A stretch of DNA of 64,000 nucleotides from assembly GCF_010731735.1 (NCBI RefSeq), contig NZ_AP022588.1:434001-498000 (forward strand). The letters are read 5' to 3'. This document shows, one piece after another, positions 41,117-53,294 of this stretch. This DNA is from Mycolicibacterium sediminis. Lineage in GTDB: Bacteria > Actinomycetota > Actinomycetes > Mycobacteriales > Mycobacteriaceae. The notes below the pieces were generated by a model that searched no databases, was not told the origin of the DNA, and worked only from the letters and a program-made list of their open reading frames with translations. The position numbers and the translations under genes were made by a program. Every line of letters begins with the position of its first letter. Positions within the stretch are counted from its first letter, which is position 1.

Positions 41117-42383
41117 CCCAGGCCAGCCTGACGCCGGAGAAGATCTGCCTGCGGATGGGGTGGTCCCAGTTGCGGAAGCTCGGCCGCAGGATGTCGGCGC
41201 CCACCGCCCACGATCCGCCGCGCAGCACCTTGTAGTCGCCGCCGAAGAACGGCTGGGTGTACTGCTCGTAGAGCATCGGCGTGAAGCCCGGCCACGGCCG
41301 GATGTCGGACGTGGTCCACTCCCACACGTCACCGAGCATCTGCTCGACACCGTAGGCCGACGCACCGGCCGGGTAGGCCCCGACGGGGGCGGGCCGCAGC
41401 GCCTCGCCGCCGAGGTTCGCCAGCGCGGCGGTGGGTTCGGTGGCCCCCCAGGGGAAGCGGCGGCGCCGGCCGGCAACCGGGTCCCACGCGCACGCCTTCT
41501 CCCACTCCTCCTCGGTGGGCAGCCGCGCTCCCGCCCAGGCTGCGTACGCCTGCGCCTCGAAGAAGGTGACGTGCTGCACGGGTTCGTCGCCGGGGAGTTG
41601 CTCGACGTGGCCGAACCTGGTGCGCGTCCCGTCGGCCCCCCAGAACTGCGGCGCCTCGAGGCCGGCCCGTTCCCGGTGCTCCCAGCCGCGGTCGGACCAC
41701 CAGTGCTGGTCGCGGTAACCGCCGTCGGCGACGAAGTGGGTCCATTCCCGGTTGGTGACGGGCACGGTGCCTATCCGAAACGACGGGACGTCGACGACGT
41801 GTGCGTTGCGCTCGTTGTCCAGGGAGTGCGGTTCGGTTACGGCGTCGACGCCGAGGACGAACTCGCCGCCCGGCACCAGGACCGACGTCCCTGCGACGTC
41901 CTGCCTACCGGCGGGCAGCGCGGTACCCGCGCCCAGCAGTGCCGGCCCGGAACGCAGGTTCAGCGCCTGCAGCATGGTCTCGTTGTGCTGGTTCTCGTGG
42001 CTGACGACCAGACCGAACCTGAACTCGTCGCCGTCCTCGGGCAGCGCGTCGAGGCTCTCGAACACCTTGTCCCGCACCGTCGCACAGTAGGACCGGGCGT
42101 CGGTGGGCGGGAGCAGCGGAAGGTCGACCCGGCCCGCCCGAGGGTTGGCGAACGCGTCGTAGCAACGCTCGACGTCCGGTGCCAGCATCCCCGGCCGGTG
42201 GGGATCGTTGCCGCGCAGCAGCCATAGCTCTTCCTGCCAGCCGATGTGGGCGAGATCCCACACCAGCGGGCTCATCAGCGGGTCGTACTGTTGCCGCAGC
42301 TCGGCGTCGTCGAACTCCACGATCCGCAGCGTTCGATCCCGCGCACGGCTCAGTTCCCGGGCGAGTACCTCGCGTGAAGTCAT
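41109..42383 (-). CDS. egtB: Hercynine oxygenase EgtB (nonheme iron sulfoxide synthase)
   Basis: ATG 42383 overlaps the egtA stop; 424 residues. An N-terminal DinB-type domain supplies the iron ligands: His in [12 protein letters not shown] (about residue 46) and the HxxxHxE set [10 protein letters not shown] (about 129-138). A C-terminal FGE/sulfatase-modifying-type domain follows ([61 protein letters not shown]). It couples γ-glutamylcysteine and hercynine using O2. Confidence 0.96.
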   Translation of the reverse strand: MTSREVLARELSRARDRTLRIVEFDDAELRQQYDPLMSPLVWDLAHIGWQEELWLLRGNDPHRPGMLAPDVERCYDAFANPRAGRVDLPLLPPTDARSYCATVRDKVFESLDALPEDGDEFRFGLVVSHENQHNETMLQALNLRSGPALLGAGTALPAGRQDVAGTSVLVPGGEFVLGVDAVTEPHSLDNERNAHVVDVPSFRIGTVPVTNREWTHFVADGGYRDQHWWSDRGWEHRERAGLEAPQFWGADGTRTRFGHVEQLPGDEPVQHVTFFEAQAYAAWAGARLPTEEEWEKACAWDPVAGRRRRFPWGATEPTAALANLGGEALRPAPVGAYPAGASAYGVEQMLGDVWEWTTSDIRPWPGFTPMLYEQYTQPFFGGDYKVLRGGSWAVGADILRPSFRNWDHPIRRQIFSGVRLAWDV

Positions 42384-43699
42384 TCGTCCTCCGTCGCGAG
42401 CCGGATCGTGGCGCCGGCTATTCCGAGTTCTGCGACGCTCTCGTCGAAGTCGTCGGCGGCGCTGCGTCCGCGTTCCACCCGATCGACCAGTCGTGCCATC
42501 GAGAATGCCAATTCCGCGGGAGCGCGTTCGGCGGCAGCGGTCACGCATCGGACGGCGGCGCAGTGCAGGTGCGGGTCGCCCAGTCCGTCGCGGGCCGCGC
42601 GGTCCCAATCGGTGGCGACCGGTTCGGTGGCCTCGGCGGCGACGTCTGCGGCGACCGGGTCGTCGAGCAGGGTGGCGAGCGTGAACACCACTGCAGGCCA
42701 CACGCCGTCGGGCACGCTGTCCAGATATCGGATCTCGAGGAATCCTCGGGGCCGGACGGGCGGGAACAACGTGGTCAGGTGGTAGTCGGCATCGGACTCC
42801 GTGGGGCGACGACCGCCGAGTGGTGCCCGGCCGTCGGCCCAGTCGGCGAACGGCACCCAGTCGGTCACCGCCGTCGGCTCGGGATCGTGCACGAGCATCA
42901 CCGGCGCATTGAGCGCGTATCGCACCCAGTCGTTGACCGGGTCGTCGTCGCCCGCGCCGAGGATGGGACCGCAGCGGGCCGAGTCGAGCCGGCTCCACAC
43001 CCGTTGGCGGGCGCTGCGCCACCCCGTGGACTCCCCGCCCAGCAGCGGTGAACTGGCGGCGACGGCGATCATTGTCGGTCCAAGCGCGTGGGCCAGGCGC
43101 ACCCGCTCGGTCCACCCGTCGCGAGGTCCCGCGTCGACGTTGACCTGGATCGAGGCCGTCGACGTCATCATCGCGGCACCCGCCGCCTCGGTGCCGCTCG
43201 CGCGGAAGAACGTCTCCATGGCGCGGTACCGACCACCGGGGTTCACGCGCTGGGCCGGCCGCAGGGGATCGGCACCGAGCAGGACCAGTCCGAGACCGGC
43301 CTCCCGGAATGCGGCGGTCAGCACTCGCCGGTCGGCGAGCATCGCCTCGATGGCGCGCGGCGCGTCCTCCAGCGGCGGCCCGGACAGCTCGACGGCGCCA
43401 CCGGGCTCGACGGTGATGGCGCTGCCACCCGGCAGAGCGGGAACGGTGGCGATCACGTCGCTCAGCCGATCCCACCCGGGGCGTCGCATCGGATCGGCGA
43501 GGTCGAAGCAGTGGGCTTCGATCTCCAGCCCCACCGTGCCCACCGGTCCGTCGCGCAGACAGTCACCGCCGATGTGCAGAGCGACCTCGTCGGCGTCGGC
43601 GAATTCCCGCTGGCGCCGCTGTCGTGCATCCGACACGGTCGTGGTCACGTCATCGGTTCCCTCCGACGTGGGCACGGCCGACCGTTCGTTCGTCGCCAT
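42380..43699 (-). CDS. egtA: Glutamate-cysteine ligase EgtA (ergothioneine pathway)
   Basis: The frame is open to ATG 43768 (462 residues). ATG 43699 or 43708 gives about 440, closer to the usual length; the start is unsettled and no clear ribosome site is seen. GCS2 motifs are [59 protein letters not shown] and [20 protein letters not shown]. It makes γ-glutamylcysteine from Glu, Cys and ATP. It is first in the overlapped operon egtA-B-C-D-E, all on the minus strand. Confidence 0.93.
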   Translation of the reverse strand: MATNERSAVPTSEGTDDVTTTVSDARQRRQREFADADEVALHIGGDCLRDGPVGTVGLEIEAHCFDLADPMRRPGWDRLSDVIATVPALPGGSAITVEPGGAVELSGPPLEDAPRAIEAMLADRRVLTAAFREAGLGLVLLGADPLRPAQRVNPGGRYRAMETFFRASGTEAAGAAMMTSTASIQVNVDAGPRDGWTERVRLAHALGPTMIAVAASSPLLGGESTGWRSARQRVWSRLDSARCGPILGAGDDDPVNDWVRYALNAPVMLVHDPEPTAVTDWVPFADWADGRAPLGGRRPTESDADYHLTTLFPPVRPRGFLEIRYLDSVPDGVWPAVVFTLATLLDDPVAADVAAEATEPVATDWDRAARDGLGDPHLHCAAVRCVTAAAERAPAELAFSMARLVDRVERGRSAADDFDESVAELGIAGATIRLATEDE

Positions 43700-43793
43700 G
43701 GGATCCATCTTGGAAGAGGACACCGACGGCGTCGCGGGAATTCCCGCGTCACCTTTCCCAGGAGTCATCGCCGAACGCCACGTCCTGCCGTCG

Positions 43794-44441
43794 CTACTGG
43801 CCGAGTGCGTTCTGCATCGCCCCGGCGAGCACGTTCACGGCGGGTCCTCCGTTGCCCGGCTGGCACACCTTGGCCTGCAGCAGGACGTTCTCCCGCAGCC
43901 GCGTCTGAATGAAGCATCGCCGGTCCGTACCCGCTTCCTGCTTCACCCATGCCACGTCGGTGCCCGTGGGGGGATTACCGGAGAATGACCAGACCTGGGT
44001 GACGAAGCCGTCGAGGTGCATCGCGGTGGTCTGACCGGCGCACCCCTGGGTCCGGTCGACCAGGCGGCGGAACGCCCGGTCGGCGGCGTCGTTGGTGGCG
44101 AAGACGCCGACCGCCTGCTTCACCAGGTTGGTGTCGTCGTCCGCGGCCCGCTGTGCCACGGCGCCGTTGAACGATGCGAGGTCGGGATCTGCGTAGACGT
44201 CGGGCAGGCCGACGTCGGCGAAGTCGTTGCAGCGGGCGTCGTCGACGTAGAACGCCTGGAAGGGCGCGGTGAAGGTGGACTCCCAGCGCATCGGGGCCCC
44301 CACCACGTTGCCCACCGAGCCCTTGCCGAGCACCGCGTAGTTGACCACGCCGGGGTCCGACGGGCGGGCGGAGGCCGGAACGGCGGTCGTCAGCGCCACG
44401 GCGAGGACCGCCAGTCCAGCCCCCCAGGCGGCCGGCCGCAC
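43794..44441 (-). CDS. Secreted PknH-like sensor-domain protein (Rv3705c type)
   Basis: GTG 44441 lies 2 nt after the OsmC-type gene; 215 residues. A signal peptide (AAWGAGLAVLAVALTTAVPA then SA) precedes the mature part. PknH-type extracellular domain features are four spaced Cys (VDDARCNDF, TQGCAGQ, DRRCFIQT, AKVCQPG) suggesting two disulfides, and VVGAPMRWESTFTAPFQAFY. Ligand unknown. It lies directly upstream of egtA on the same strand. Confidence 0.8.
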   Translation of the reverse strand: MRPAAWGAGLAVLAVALTTAVPASARPSDPGVVNYAVLGKGSVGNVVGAPMRWESTFTAPFQAFYVDDARCNDFADVGLPDVYADPDLASFNGAVAQRAADDDTNLVKQAVGVFATNDAADRAFRRLVDRTQGCAGQTTAMHLDGFVTQVWSFSGNPPTGTDVAWVKQEAGTDRRCFIQTRLRENVLLQAKVCQPGNGGPAVNVLAGAMQNALGQ

Positions 44442-44443
44442 CG

Positions 44444-44896
44444 TCAGACCTTCGCCGTCAGCTTGACGTCGATGTTGCCGCGTGTCGCCTTCGAGTACGG
44501 GCACACCTCGTGCGCCTTCTCCATCAGCGCGTCCGCCGCGTCCTGCTCCAGGCCGGGGAGGTAGCCGAGCAGGTGCGCCGTCAGACCGAAGCCGCCGTCT
44601 GAACCCTCCCCGACGTCCTTGCCGAAGCCGATCTGCGCGGTGATTCCCGACGCGTCGTCGATGGTGACCTTCTCGTTCTTCGCGACCAGGCGCAGCGCGC
44701 CGAGGAAGCAGGCCGACCAGCCCGCCGAGAACAGCAGCTCGGGATTCACGCCCTCGCCGCTGCCGCCCATCTCCTTGGGCGGCCGGGTGTTGAGGTCGAT
44801 CTTGCCGTCGGTGGACTTGACGTGGCCGTCCCGGCCTCCGCCGGTGGCCGTGGACTCTGCGGTGTAGACGACGTCGATGCTCACGCGTTCGATCAT
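44444..44896 (-). CDS. Ohr/OsmC-family organic hydroperoxide resistance protein
   Basis: ATG 44896, 150 residues. The two redox cysteines of the family are in FSAGWSACFLGALRLVA (Cys about 63) and HEVCPYSKATRGNIDVK (Cys about 131). NPELLFSAGW and the C-terminal NIDVKL are characteristic. It reduces organic peroxides with thiol or lipoyl donors. Its place next to catalase, and upstream of the ergothioneine genes, fits a redox-defence neighbourhood. Confidence 0.92.
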   Translation of the reverse strand: MIERVSIDVVYTAESTATGGGRDGHVKSTDGKIDLNTRPPKEMGGSGEGVNPELLFSAGWSACFLGALRLVAKNEKVTIDDASGITAQIGFGKDVGEGSDGGFGLTAHLLGYLPGLEQDAADALMEKAHEVCPYSKATRGNIDVKLTAKV

Positions 44897-44914
44897 GCCA
44901 GTCGTGGGTCTGCG

Positions 44915-45448
44915 TCAGTAGATGGTGAGCGTGCAGTACGTCCTTGCCGGCGACGGGTAGGGCCACGCGAACTGGCCGGACGCGGACGGGCACGCTCGCT
45001 GATCCCGGACGTCGAGACGCTGGGTGACCTGGACGAGCAGGCCATCCTGTCCGCGATCGGTGCAGTCGGCGCGCTCCAGCACGCCGACCGGCATCTCCAT
45101 GACGTAGCAGTGGTCGGCGACGAGGTTGGGCACCAGGCAGAGCCGCTTCGTGGTGGGGTCGACGGTGTCCGCCGACAGGTGCTGGTACTCCGCGCTGGGG
45201 CAGGCTCCCGAGTCGTCGGCGGTCGCCCCCACCGTGTAGCTCGGGTCGATGCTGCAGGGCACCTCGGCCGCGCGCAGTGATCCGGGTCCGTCGGGGGTGC
45301 CCGAGGGGATCTCGACGCAGTCGCCCACCTCGAAGACGTCCATCGTCGCCCGCTCGACGGGTGCGGGTGTGGTTCCACAACCGACGAGCACTGTGGCTGC
45401 TGCCATCACTGCGACCGCCACCCGCTGGACCCGCCCGACACGCGTCAT
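44915..45448 (-). CDS. Lipoprotein of unknown function
   Basis: ATG 45448 (MTRVGRVQRVAVAVMAAATV) was preferred over a start 6 codons upstream; 177 residues. The lipobox VLVGC places the lipidated Cys at about residue 24. The mature part has seven or so further Cys (GDCVEIP, VPCSID, GACPSAE, RLCLVP, DHCYVM, ADCTDR, RACPSA), so several disulfides are likely. No named family is recognised; septum-formation-type DUF4190-linked lipoproteins look similar. It lies downstream of katA on the same strand. Confidence 0.75.
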   Translation of the reverse strand: MTRVGRVQRVAVAVMAAATVLVGCGTTPAPVERATMDVFEVGDCVEIPSGTPDGPGSLRAAEVPCSIDPSYTVGATADDSGACPSAEYQHLSADTVDPTTKRLCLVPNLVADHCYVMEMPVGVLERADCTDRGQDGLLVQVTQRLDVRDQRACPSASGQFAWPYPSPARTYCTLTIY

Positions 45449-45599
45449 GGGTAGCGAATCTTCCACGGATGAGACCGTTACGCCACAGCAACCACAAAGT
45501 TCTCAATGGTCCCACAGACCACAGCAGAATTACAAGAGTGCGATTCGACCGGCGTGTCGCGGGGCCACTGCACCCCCGCTACACCCCTTCAACGCCGAA

Positions 45600-45647
45600 A
45601 CTGCGGGGAGATCGCTTCCCTGGCCGAGAAGTCGATCTCCCCGCAGT
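45600..45647 (-). terminator. 15-bp perfect stem-loop after katA
   Basis: Arms 45600-45614 (ACTGCGGGGAGATCG) and 45633-45647 are exact inverses around an 18-nt loop, starting 23 bp after the katA stop. It is immediately preceded on the plus strand by CGCCGAAA, a box that recurs near other intergenic palindromes here. Confidence 0.75.
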
Positions 45648-45670
45648 CTGGAGGCGGGAAGGTCGTGCCG

Positions 45671-47119
45671 TCAGCCCTTACCGGCGCGCACGCCCTCCTC
45701 GACCTTCTTGCCGAGATCAGGGTCGACGTTGGTCCAGTATTCGAAGACCCGCGACAGCACCGGCTCCTTCACGCCGTCCGAGACGTGACCGATGATGTTC
45801 TGCGCCAGACGATCCCGCTGTTCTTCGGTCATGACGTCCCGGACCAGGGTGCCTGCCTGACTCCAGTCGTCGTCCTCGGGCCGCAGCGTGTAGGCCGTCC
45901 GCACCATGTCGCCGTCGGACGACCAGTGCACCTCGGCGGCCCGCGCGGGATCTGCCACCGGCCCACCCATCGAGTTGGGCGCGTACACCGGATCGGTGGC
46001 GAGCTTCATCCGCATCGCCCCGTCCTTCGAGTACGCGTTGACCTCGACCTTGGGCTCGTTCACCGGAATCTGCTTGTAGTTCACGCCGAGTCGAGCCCGA
46101 TGTGCGTCGGAATACGAGAAGCCGCGCGCCAGCAGCATCTTGTCCGGTGACAGTCCCGTCCCCGGCACGATGTTGTTGGGTTCGAACGCCGCCTGCTCGA
46201 TCTGGGAGTGATAGTCGACGACGTTGCGGTTGAGCGTCAGCTTGCCGACGTCGATCAACGGGTAGTCGTCGTGCGACCACACCTTGGTCAGGTCGAACGG
46301 GTTGATGCGGTAGGTCTTGGCGTCCTCGAACGGCATGATCTGCATCTTCAACGACCAGCTGGGGTGGTCCCCCGCCTCGATCGAGTCGTAGAGGTCGCGC
46401 TGGTGGTAGTCGGCGTCCTGGCCGGCGAGACGGTCGGCGTCCTCCTGGGTCAGGAAGTCGATGCCCTGATCGGTCTTGAAGTGGTACTTCACCCAGAACA
46501 GCTCGTCGTTCGCGTTGAGCCAGCTGTAGGTGTGGCTGGAGTAACCGTTCATGTGACGCCACGTCTTCGGGATGCCGCGGTCGCCCATCAGCCAGGTCAC
46601 CTGGTGCGCCGACTCGGGCACCAGCGTCCAGAAGTCCCACTGCATGTTGTGGTCGCGGAGGTTGTTCGCCGCCATGCGCTTCTGGCTGCGGATGAAGTTC
46701 TGGAACTTCATCGGGTCACGGATGAAGAACACCGGGGTGTTGTTGCCGACGAGGTCGAAGTTGCCCTCGTCGGTGTAGAACTTCAGCGAGAAACCCCGCG
46801 GGTCCCGCCACGTGTCTGGGCTGCCGCGCTCCCCCGCCACCGTGGAGAACCTCGCCACGACCTCGGTCTTCGCGCCCATCTGGAACAGGCCGGCCTTGGT
46901 GTACTGGCTGACGTCGTGCGTCACCTCGAACTGACCGAACGCGCCGCCGCCCTTCGCGTGGGGCTGGCGCTCCGGGATCCGCTCGCGGTTGAAGTTGGCC
47001 ATCTGCTCGATCAGGTAGTGGTCCTGCAGCAGGATCGGCCCGTCGGGTCCCACCGAGAGCGAATGCTCCACGCTGGGTACCGGCACACCGCCGTCTGTCG
47101 TGGCGATCTTCTCGGTCAT
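45671..47119 (-). CDS. katA: Monofunctional heme catalase, small-subunit type
   Basis: ATG 47119 with GAGGAG six bases upstream; the frame is open beyond it, but that part is a shadow. 482 residues. The catalytic His is in [18 protein letters not shown] (about residue 53), Asn in [16 protein letters not shown] (about 126) and the proximal heme Tyr in [10 protein letters not shown] (about 464). It dismutates hydrogen peroxide. No NADPH-free large-subunit extension is present, which fits a clade-3-type enzyme. Confidence 0.95.
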   Translation of the reverse strand: MTEKIATTDGGVPVPSVEHSLSVGPDGPILLQDHYLIEQMANFNRERIPERQPHAKGGGAFGQFEVTHDVSQYTKAGLFQMGAKTEVVARFSTVAGERGSPDTWRDPRGFSLKFYTDEGNFDLVGNNTPVFFIRDPMKFQNFIRSQKRMAANNLRDHNMQWDFWTLVPESAHQVTWLMGDRGIPKTWRHMNGYSSHTYSWLNANDELFWVKYHFKTDQGIDFLTQEDADRLAGQDADYHQRDLYDSIEAGDHPSWSLKMQIMPFEDAKTYRINPFDLTKVWSHDDYPLIDVGKLTLNRNVVDYHSQIEQAAFEPNNIVPGTGLSPDKMLLARGFSYSDAHRARLGVNYKQIPVNEPKVEVNAYSKDGAMRMKLATDPVYAPNSMGGPVADPARAAEVHWSSDGDMVRTAYTLRPEDDDWSQAGTLVRDVMTEEQRDRLAQNIIGHVSDGVKEPVLSRVFEYWTNVDPDLGKKVEEGVRAGKG

Positions 47120-47211
47120 GTCATCTCCTCGTGGTCGGCGGGGGCTGGGCCGCCGACATACCTGGGGTGTCCTTGTCGCGGGTACCCCAGGACCGTACGA
47201 CTGGAAACGGC

Positions 47212-47718
47212 TCAGCGCGGCGGAGTCGGCAGCGTGCTCGGCGATTGACCGGAACCGCGGGGTCCATCCGGGCCGAACGACCCGCCCGGGCCGCCTGGCG
47301 CGAACACGCCACCGGGCCCTCCGGGTGCGAACTCGCCGCCAGGTCCACCGGGAAAGACGAAGCCGGGACCGGGTCGCAGCATCGGGCCCATCGGGAACAC
47401 CTGCGGCGGCGGTCCGTCCCGGCGGGCCATCGCGTCGCCACGGTCGGCGCCGCCGTGCTGGCCCGAGTGGGCGCCCAGCATGAAGCCCGTGCCGAAGATG
47501 ATCGCGACGATGAACACCGCGCCGGCCGCGATGCCCACCCACGCCGCCACGAGCGGAACCCGGCTCGGCCGTTGCTGTGGCGCTGCGGGCACGACGTAGC
47601 CGGGCGGCGGTCCGTACTGCGGCGGGGCGACGGGCTGGATGGGGCCGGTGACGGGCTCGGAGGGCGTTTCTCCCGCCGGACGTTCGGGGGGCGTCGAGGA
47701 CGGGGTCGGTTCGCTCAT
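47212..47718 (-). CDS. Pro/Gly-rich single-pass membrane protein
   Basis: ATG 47718 was chosen over an upstream in-frame start; 168 residues. A Pro-rich cytoplasmic tail ([20 protein letters not shown]) precedes one membrane helix ([20 protein letters not shown] then IFGTGFMLG, about 53-81). The exterior tail consists of near-repeats of GGPGGxFAP. Similar proteins are common in mycobacteria; no function is known. It is upstream of katA by 92 bp on the same strand. Confidence 0.65.
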   Translation of the reverse strand: MSEPTPSSTPPERPAGETPSEPVTGPIQPVAPPQYGPPPGYVVPAAPQQRPSRVPLVAAWVGIAAGAVFIVAIIFGTGFMLGAHSGQHGGADRGDAMARRDGPPPQVFPMGPMLRPGPGFVFPGGPGGEFAPGGPGGVFAPGGPGGSFGPDGPRGSGQSPSTLPTPPR

Positions 47719-47804
47719 GGCTCCGATGGTGGTCGTCGAGGCCAAGCATCGGCGGAGAACCGCATATGAATCGCCTGTGAAGACGGCCGGACGGCGCCGC
47801 GGCC

Positions 47805-47830
47805 GGTTTCGTCGCGAGCGTCAGGAGGTA
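47805..47830 (+). promoter_or_regulatory. Possible SigF-type promoter for the CsbD gene
   Basis: GGTTT (47805-47809) and AGGTA (47826-47830) with a 16-nt spacer resemble the mycobacterial SigF consensus GGTTT-N15/16-GGGTA with one mismatch, 50 bp before the csbD-like start. Stress-sigma control would fit a CsbD protein. Confidence 0.35.
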
Positions 47831-47880
47831 CCCGCCCATCACGCTCGGATTCTCCGAGCAGTGAGAAGAAGGAGTCGAAC

Positions 47881-48051
47881 ATGAGCTTTGTCGACAAGGC
47901 CAAGAACAAGGCCGAGGATCTCGGCGGCCAGGCCAAGGAGAAGGCCGGCGACGCCACGGGCGACGAGAGCACCAAGAACGAGGGCAAGGCCGACCAGGTC
48001 AAGGCCAACCTCAAGGACGCCGGCGAAAAGGTGAAGGACGCCTTCAAGTAG
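47881..48051 (+). CDS. CsbD-family stress-response protein (56 residues)
   Basis: ATG 47881 follows GAAGGAG with 7-nt spacing. The 56 residues, [20 protein letters not shown] to [11 protein letters not shown], are Lys/Ala/Asp-rich with no aromatics except three Phe, a highly charged hydrophilic sequence with the CsbD/YjbJ signature ([20 protein letters not shown]). Such proteins accumulate in general stress; their biochemical role is unknown. It is divergent from the Pro/Gly-rich membrane protein gene. Confidence 0.88.
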   Translation: MSFVDKAKNKAEDLGGQAKEKAGDATGDESTKNEGKADQVKANLKDAGEKVKDAFK

Positions 48052-48101
48052 CACCTGCGTTGATCGGGCCCGTCACCCCTGGGTGGCGGGCTCGATCGCG
48101 T

Positions 48102-49247
48102 TCAGGGCCGCAGCGGATTCACCGCGTACTGGATCACCCGGTAGGGCGCGTTGTCCCCGCGGGGCGTGGTATTCCACTGACTGACGAAGACGCGCACCTC
48201 GTCGATCGTCGAGCCCGGTGAGATGTAACCGCCGCAGGGCTGGGCCAACCGGTTGTCCGTGGGCGCCGGGAGGTCGTCGGCGCGTTCGGGCCAGTCCGCC
48301 GCCACCACGACCGTGGTGACCGGCGCAGTGCCGAGCAGCGTGGGGTCGTCGGCGACGCGGATCTCCATGTTGCCGGTGCTGGCGTTGAAGTACGACAGCA
48401 CGGTCATGCCGTCGATCTGGCGAATGCTCATCTCGCCCACCGCGCCGTCCCAGAGCGGCGTCGGGGGCTTGCCCCAGCCGCCCATCGGCCCAGCCCATGC
48501 CTGCCACGAGCTGCGATCGGTGAAGTTCTGCGGTGTCGCGCGGTACAGCTCGACGGGTCCGCTGCGATCGAAGTCGTTCGCCACCACGTACACCCAGCCG
48601 CGTTCGGAGTCCGGCCGCGGAATCGGATCGTAGTAGCCGCTGATCTGCGACTGCCTACCCTCGGCCCACGCCGCGTCTCGCTGCGAGCCCGGGACGGTCG
48701 GCCAGTCACCCTGCGCCGCAACGGCCTTGACGAGCCGGGACGTCGCGGGCACCAGGTCCTTCGTGGTGGTGACGAGCAGGTAGTTCTCGCGGTTGATCGA
48801 GACGATGCCGGCCGGTAGTTGCGAGGTACCCGGCGCGGACCGGTCTGCCAGCAGCGGGGTGTCCACACCGGTGACGCCGTCATATCTCACCCCCGCCGGA
48901 TCGTCGATCGAGTCGGTCTCGACGTGCAGCGCAATCGGTGAGAAGTGCCGCCCGAACGCCACTCCCTGCCCGGCGAAGCTGTCGCCGCACACCTGCAGGA
49001 TGCCGCTGGGGAACTCCATGAACTCGCAGAGGTCCGTGGCGCCGATGCCGTAATCGCGTGTCGGCGTTCCGGTTCCCGCGGTTGGACCGATGCGGATCAC
49101 CTGGCCGGGCAGCAGCGGCGGCAGCGCGGGACCGGGCATCGGTGCCGGCGGGTCGGCACGAGCCAGGGGCGCAGCAGCCAACAGCACCACCCCGACGATC
49201 GCCGTCAGCCGTGCCGCACGGCCGGACCGCCTGACGCGCACCGACAA
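48102..49247 (-). CDS. Secreted DUF4185-type protein (Rv3707c type)
   Basis: The 381-residue frame starts with a signal peptide (AARLTAIVGVVLLAAAPLAR then A, cleavage near residue 31) followed by DPPAPMPGPALPP. The body is β-rich with repeated motifs as in DUF4185/five-bladed glycoside-hydrolase-like propellers: DYGIGATDLCEFMEFPSGIL, QVCGDSFAGQG, SERGWVYVVANDF, WGKPPTPLWDGAVGEMSIRQ. Activity is unproven. It lies 8 bp downstream of asd on the same strand, so it is probably in the ask-asd transcript. Confidence 0.82.
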   Translation of the reverse strand: MSVRVRRSGRAARLTAIVGVVLLAAAPLARADPPAPMPGPALPPLLPGQVIRIGPTAGTGTPTRDYGIGATDLCEFMEFPSGILQVCGDSFAGQGVAFGRHFSPIALHVETDSIDDPAGVRYDGVTGVDTPLLADRSAPGTSQLPAGIVSINRENYLLVTTTKDLVPATSRLVKAVAAQGDWPTVPGSQRDAAWAEGRQSQISGYYDPIPRPDSERGWVYVVANDFDRSGPVELYRATPQNFTDRSSWQAWAGPMGGWGKPPTPLWDGAVGEMSIRQIDGMTVLSYFNASTGNMEIRVADDPTLLGTAPVTTVVVAADWPERADDLPAPTDNRLAQPCGGYISPGSTIDEVRVFVSQWNTTPRGDNAPYRVIQYAVNPLRP

Positions 49248-49255
49248 CCGGCGTC

Positions 49256-51556
<2,301 letters not shown>

Positions 51557-51674
51557 GACGAGCCTCTCTGCATACTCGGGGATTCCCCCGGGGTCACCTA
51601 CCGTGATTCCCGTCAAGGATAAGGGGTACCCGCACCTGATTTTGCCCGTGCGGCCGCCGGTAGCGTGAGGCACC

Positions 51675-52277
51675 GTGACCGCCCGCCCCGCCGACCGGTC
51701 GGCCAAGACCCAGGTCCCCATCCACCCGGACCTCGCCGCGCGGTGGAGCCCGCGGGCGTTCGACCCCCATAGCCACGTCTCCGATCAACAGCTGACCGCG
51801 CTGCTCGAGGCGGCGCGATGGTCCGCGACCTGGGGAAACCGGCAGCCCGTCCGGTTCGTCGTGGGCCTGCGCGACGACGCGACGTTCACGGCGCTCGCAG
51901 CCACGCTGAAGCGCGGCAACTCCTACGCGCGCGCTGCGGGCGCGCTGATCCTGGTCTGCGCCGACGAGGGCGACGACGAGAAGACCGCGCTCTACTCCGC
52001 GGTCGACGCGGGGGCCGCGATCGCGAACCTGACGGTCGAGGCGGTGTCGCGGGGGTTGGTCGTGCATCCCATGGCCGGCTTCGACGCCGATGCCGCCCGT
52101 GCCGAGTTCGGCGTCCCCGACGGCGCGCGGCCGATCGCGATCCTCGCGGTGGGGACGCTGGGTGACTACGCCGACGCTGCGCCCGAGATAGTCGAGCGGG
52201 ACTCCCGGCCGCGTGAACGCCTGCCGCTGGAGGAGATCGCGTTCGCCGGCCGCTGGGGCGTACCGCTGAAGGACTAG
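51675..52277 (+). CDS. Nitroreductase-family FMN oxidoreductase
   Basis: GTG 51675, 200 residues. The fold's FMN contacts are seen as [20 protein letters not shown] then [20 protein letters not shown] (about 23-62), and the C-terminal GRWGVPLKD. Typical nitroreductases have two such flavin loops and dimerise. The substrate is unknown. It is divergent from lysC and overlaps the convergent hydrolase gene by 4 bp. Confidence 0.85.
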   Translation: MTARPADRSAKTQVPIHPDLAARWSPRAFDPHSHVSDQQLTALLEAARWSATWGNRQPVRFVVGLRDDATFTALAATLKRGNSYARAAGALILVCADEGDDEKTALYSAVDAGAAIANLTVEAVSRGLVVHPMAGFDADAARAEFGVPDGARPIAILAVGTLGDYADAAPEIVERDSRPRERLPLEEIAFAGRWGVPLKD

Positions 52278-53257
52278 CCCACCGCGAGGAACGTGAACGG
52301 GGCGGCCTGCTCGAAGTTCGAACTGGCGTCGCCGGCGTAGATCGTCTTCTCCCCCTCGCCGAGGCTGAGCTTGCACACCGGCGCACCCTCGGTGAAGTCC
52401 ATGTTCTTCAGCTCGACCCAGAACGTGTTGGGCGACAGCGCGGACTCGAAGAAGTACCGCAGCGCCTTGTGGTCGATCGCGGTCCGCCAGCGCGTCGAGG
52501 AGATGTTGGGTTCGTCCGACGTCGCGATGCCGTACGGGGCGGACACGTTGCGCATCACACTCAGTACCGAGGCGGCCGCCACCAGCGGGTCGTCGGTCTT
52601 GGGGATGGCGTCGACGTAGAACGAGGCGCGCACGAACCGGTCGGCGGCGCGACTGGTGCCGGGCAGCATCACCGTGCCGCCGATCTCCTTCCAGTACTCG
52701 GTGATCGCGAGTTGCTTGGAGAAGATCGGTGAGTTCGTCATGACCTGGTACTGCCTGCCGTGGTGGATCACCTGCTGGCCGTCGATGTACTCGACGATGG
52801 CGCTGTCCCCGCTGGGGTCCGAGATCGCCAGGTGCACCGTCGCCGACAGGCCCTGACCCGGGATCTCCGCTGTGGCCACCCGCAGGGGCGTCGCCGTCAG
52901 CGCCGTCACCGCATCCGAGACGGTCGCGAAGTTGTCCAGGACGTACTGGCCCCACAGCGACACCGAGACGGCGGGGCCGTCGGCGGTCGCCGCCGGGTAC
53001 TCCGATTCGGCCAGCCACAACAGGTTGACGGCCAGACCGACTTCGTTGACGCCGTCGGTGGTCGCGATGTCGAAGCCCGAGGCCATCACGCTGCCGTACG
53101 TCGACGTCCACTCCGGGGAGCCCGGCCCGGCCTCTCCGGTGCGCGTCATCCCGCGCGGGAACGCCCACAGGCTGGTCCCCATCTCGGTCTTCCAGTCCAT
53201 CGAGCGACCGGTGACGACACGATCATTGGTTCCGAGATAGACCACCCGAGTGCACAC
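52274..53257 (-). CDS. Linear amide C-N hydrolase (choloylglycine/penicillin-V acylase family)
   Basis: The GTG start at 53257 gives MCTRVVYLG; Cys2 is the Ntn nucleophile, revealed by Met removal. 327 residues with GRSMDWKTEMGTSLWAFPRG (about 17-36), GVNEVGLAVNLLWLAESEYP, VMTNSPIFSKQL and NISSTRWRTAIDHK (catalytic Asn/Arg region). The family cleaves conjugated bile salts, penicillin V or N-acyl homoserine lactones. No signal peptide is visible, so action is probably cytoplasmic. Confidence 0.9.
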   Translation of the reverse strand: MCTRVVYLGTNDRVVTGRSMDWKTEMGTSLWAFPRGMTRTGEAGPGSPEWTSTYGSVMASGFDIATTDGVNEVGLAVNLLWLAESEYPAATADGPAVSVSLWGQYVLDNFATVSDAVTALTATPLRVATAEIPGQGLSATVHLAISDPSGDSAIVEYIDGQQVIHHGRQYQVMTNSPIFSKQLAITEYWKEIGGTVMLPGTSRAADRFVRASFYVDAIPKTDDPLVAAASVLSVMRNVSAPYGIATSDEPNISSTRWRTAIDHKALRYFFESALSPNTFWVELKNMDFTEGAPVCKLSLGEGEKTIYAGDASSNFEQAAPFTFLAVG

Positions 53258-53294
53258 GGGATCACTCTAGGACGGGCAAGCGAGACGAGGGCGT

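Noticed and set aside
43794..45515. 573-residue minus-strand protein spanning three genes
   Set aside because: Frame runs through the lipoprotein and OsmC genes in a non-native frame; only the last 215 residues, from GTG 44441, are protein-like.
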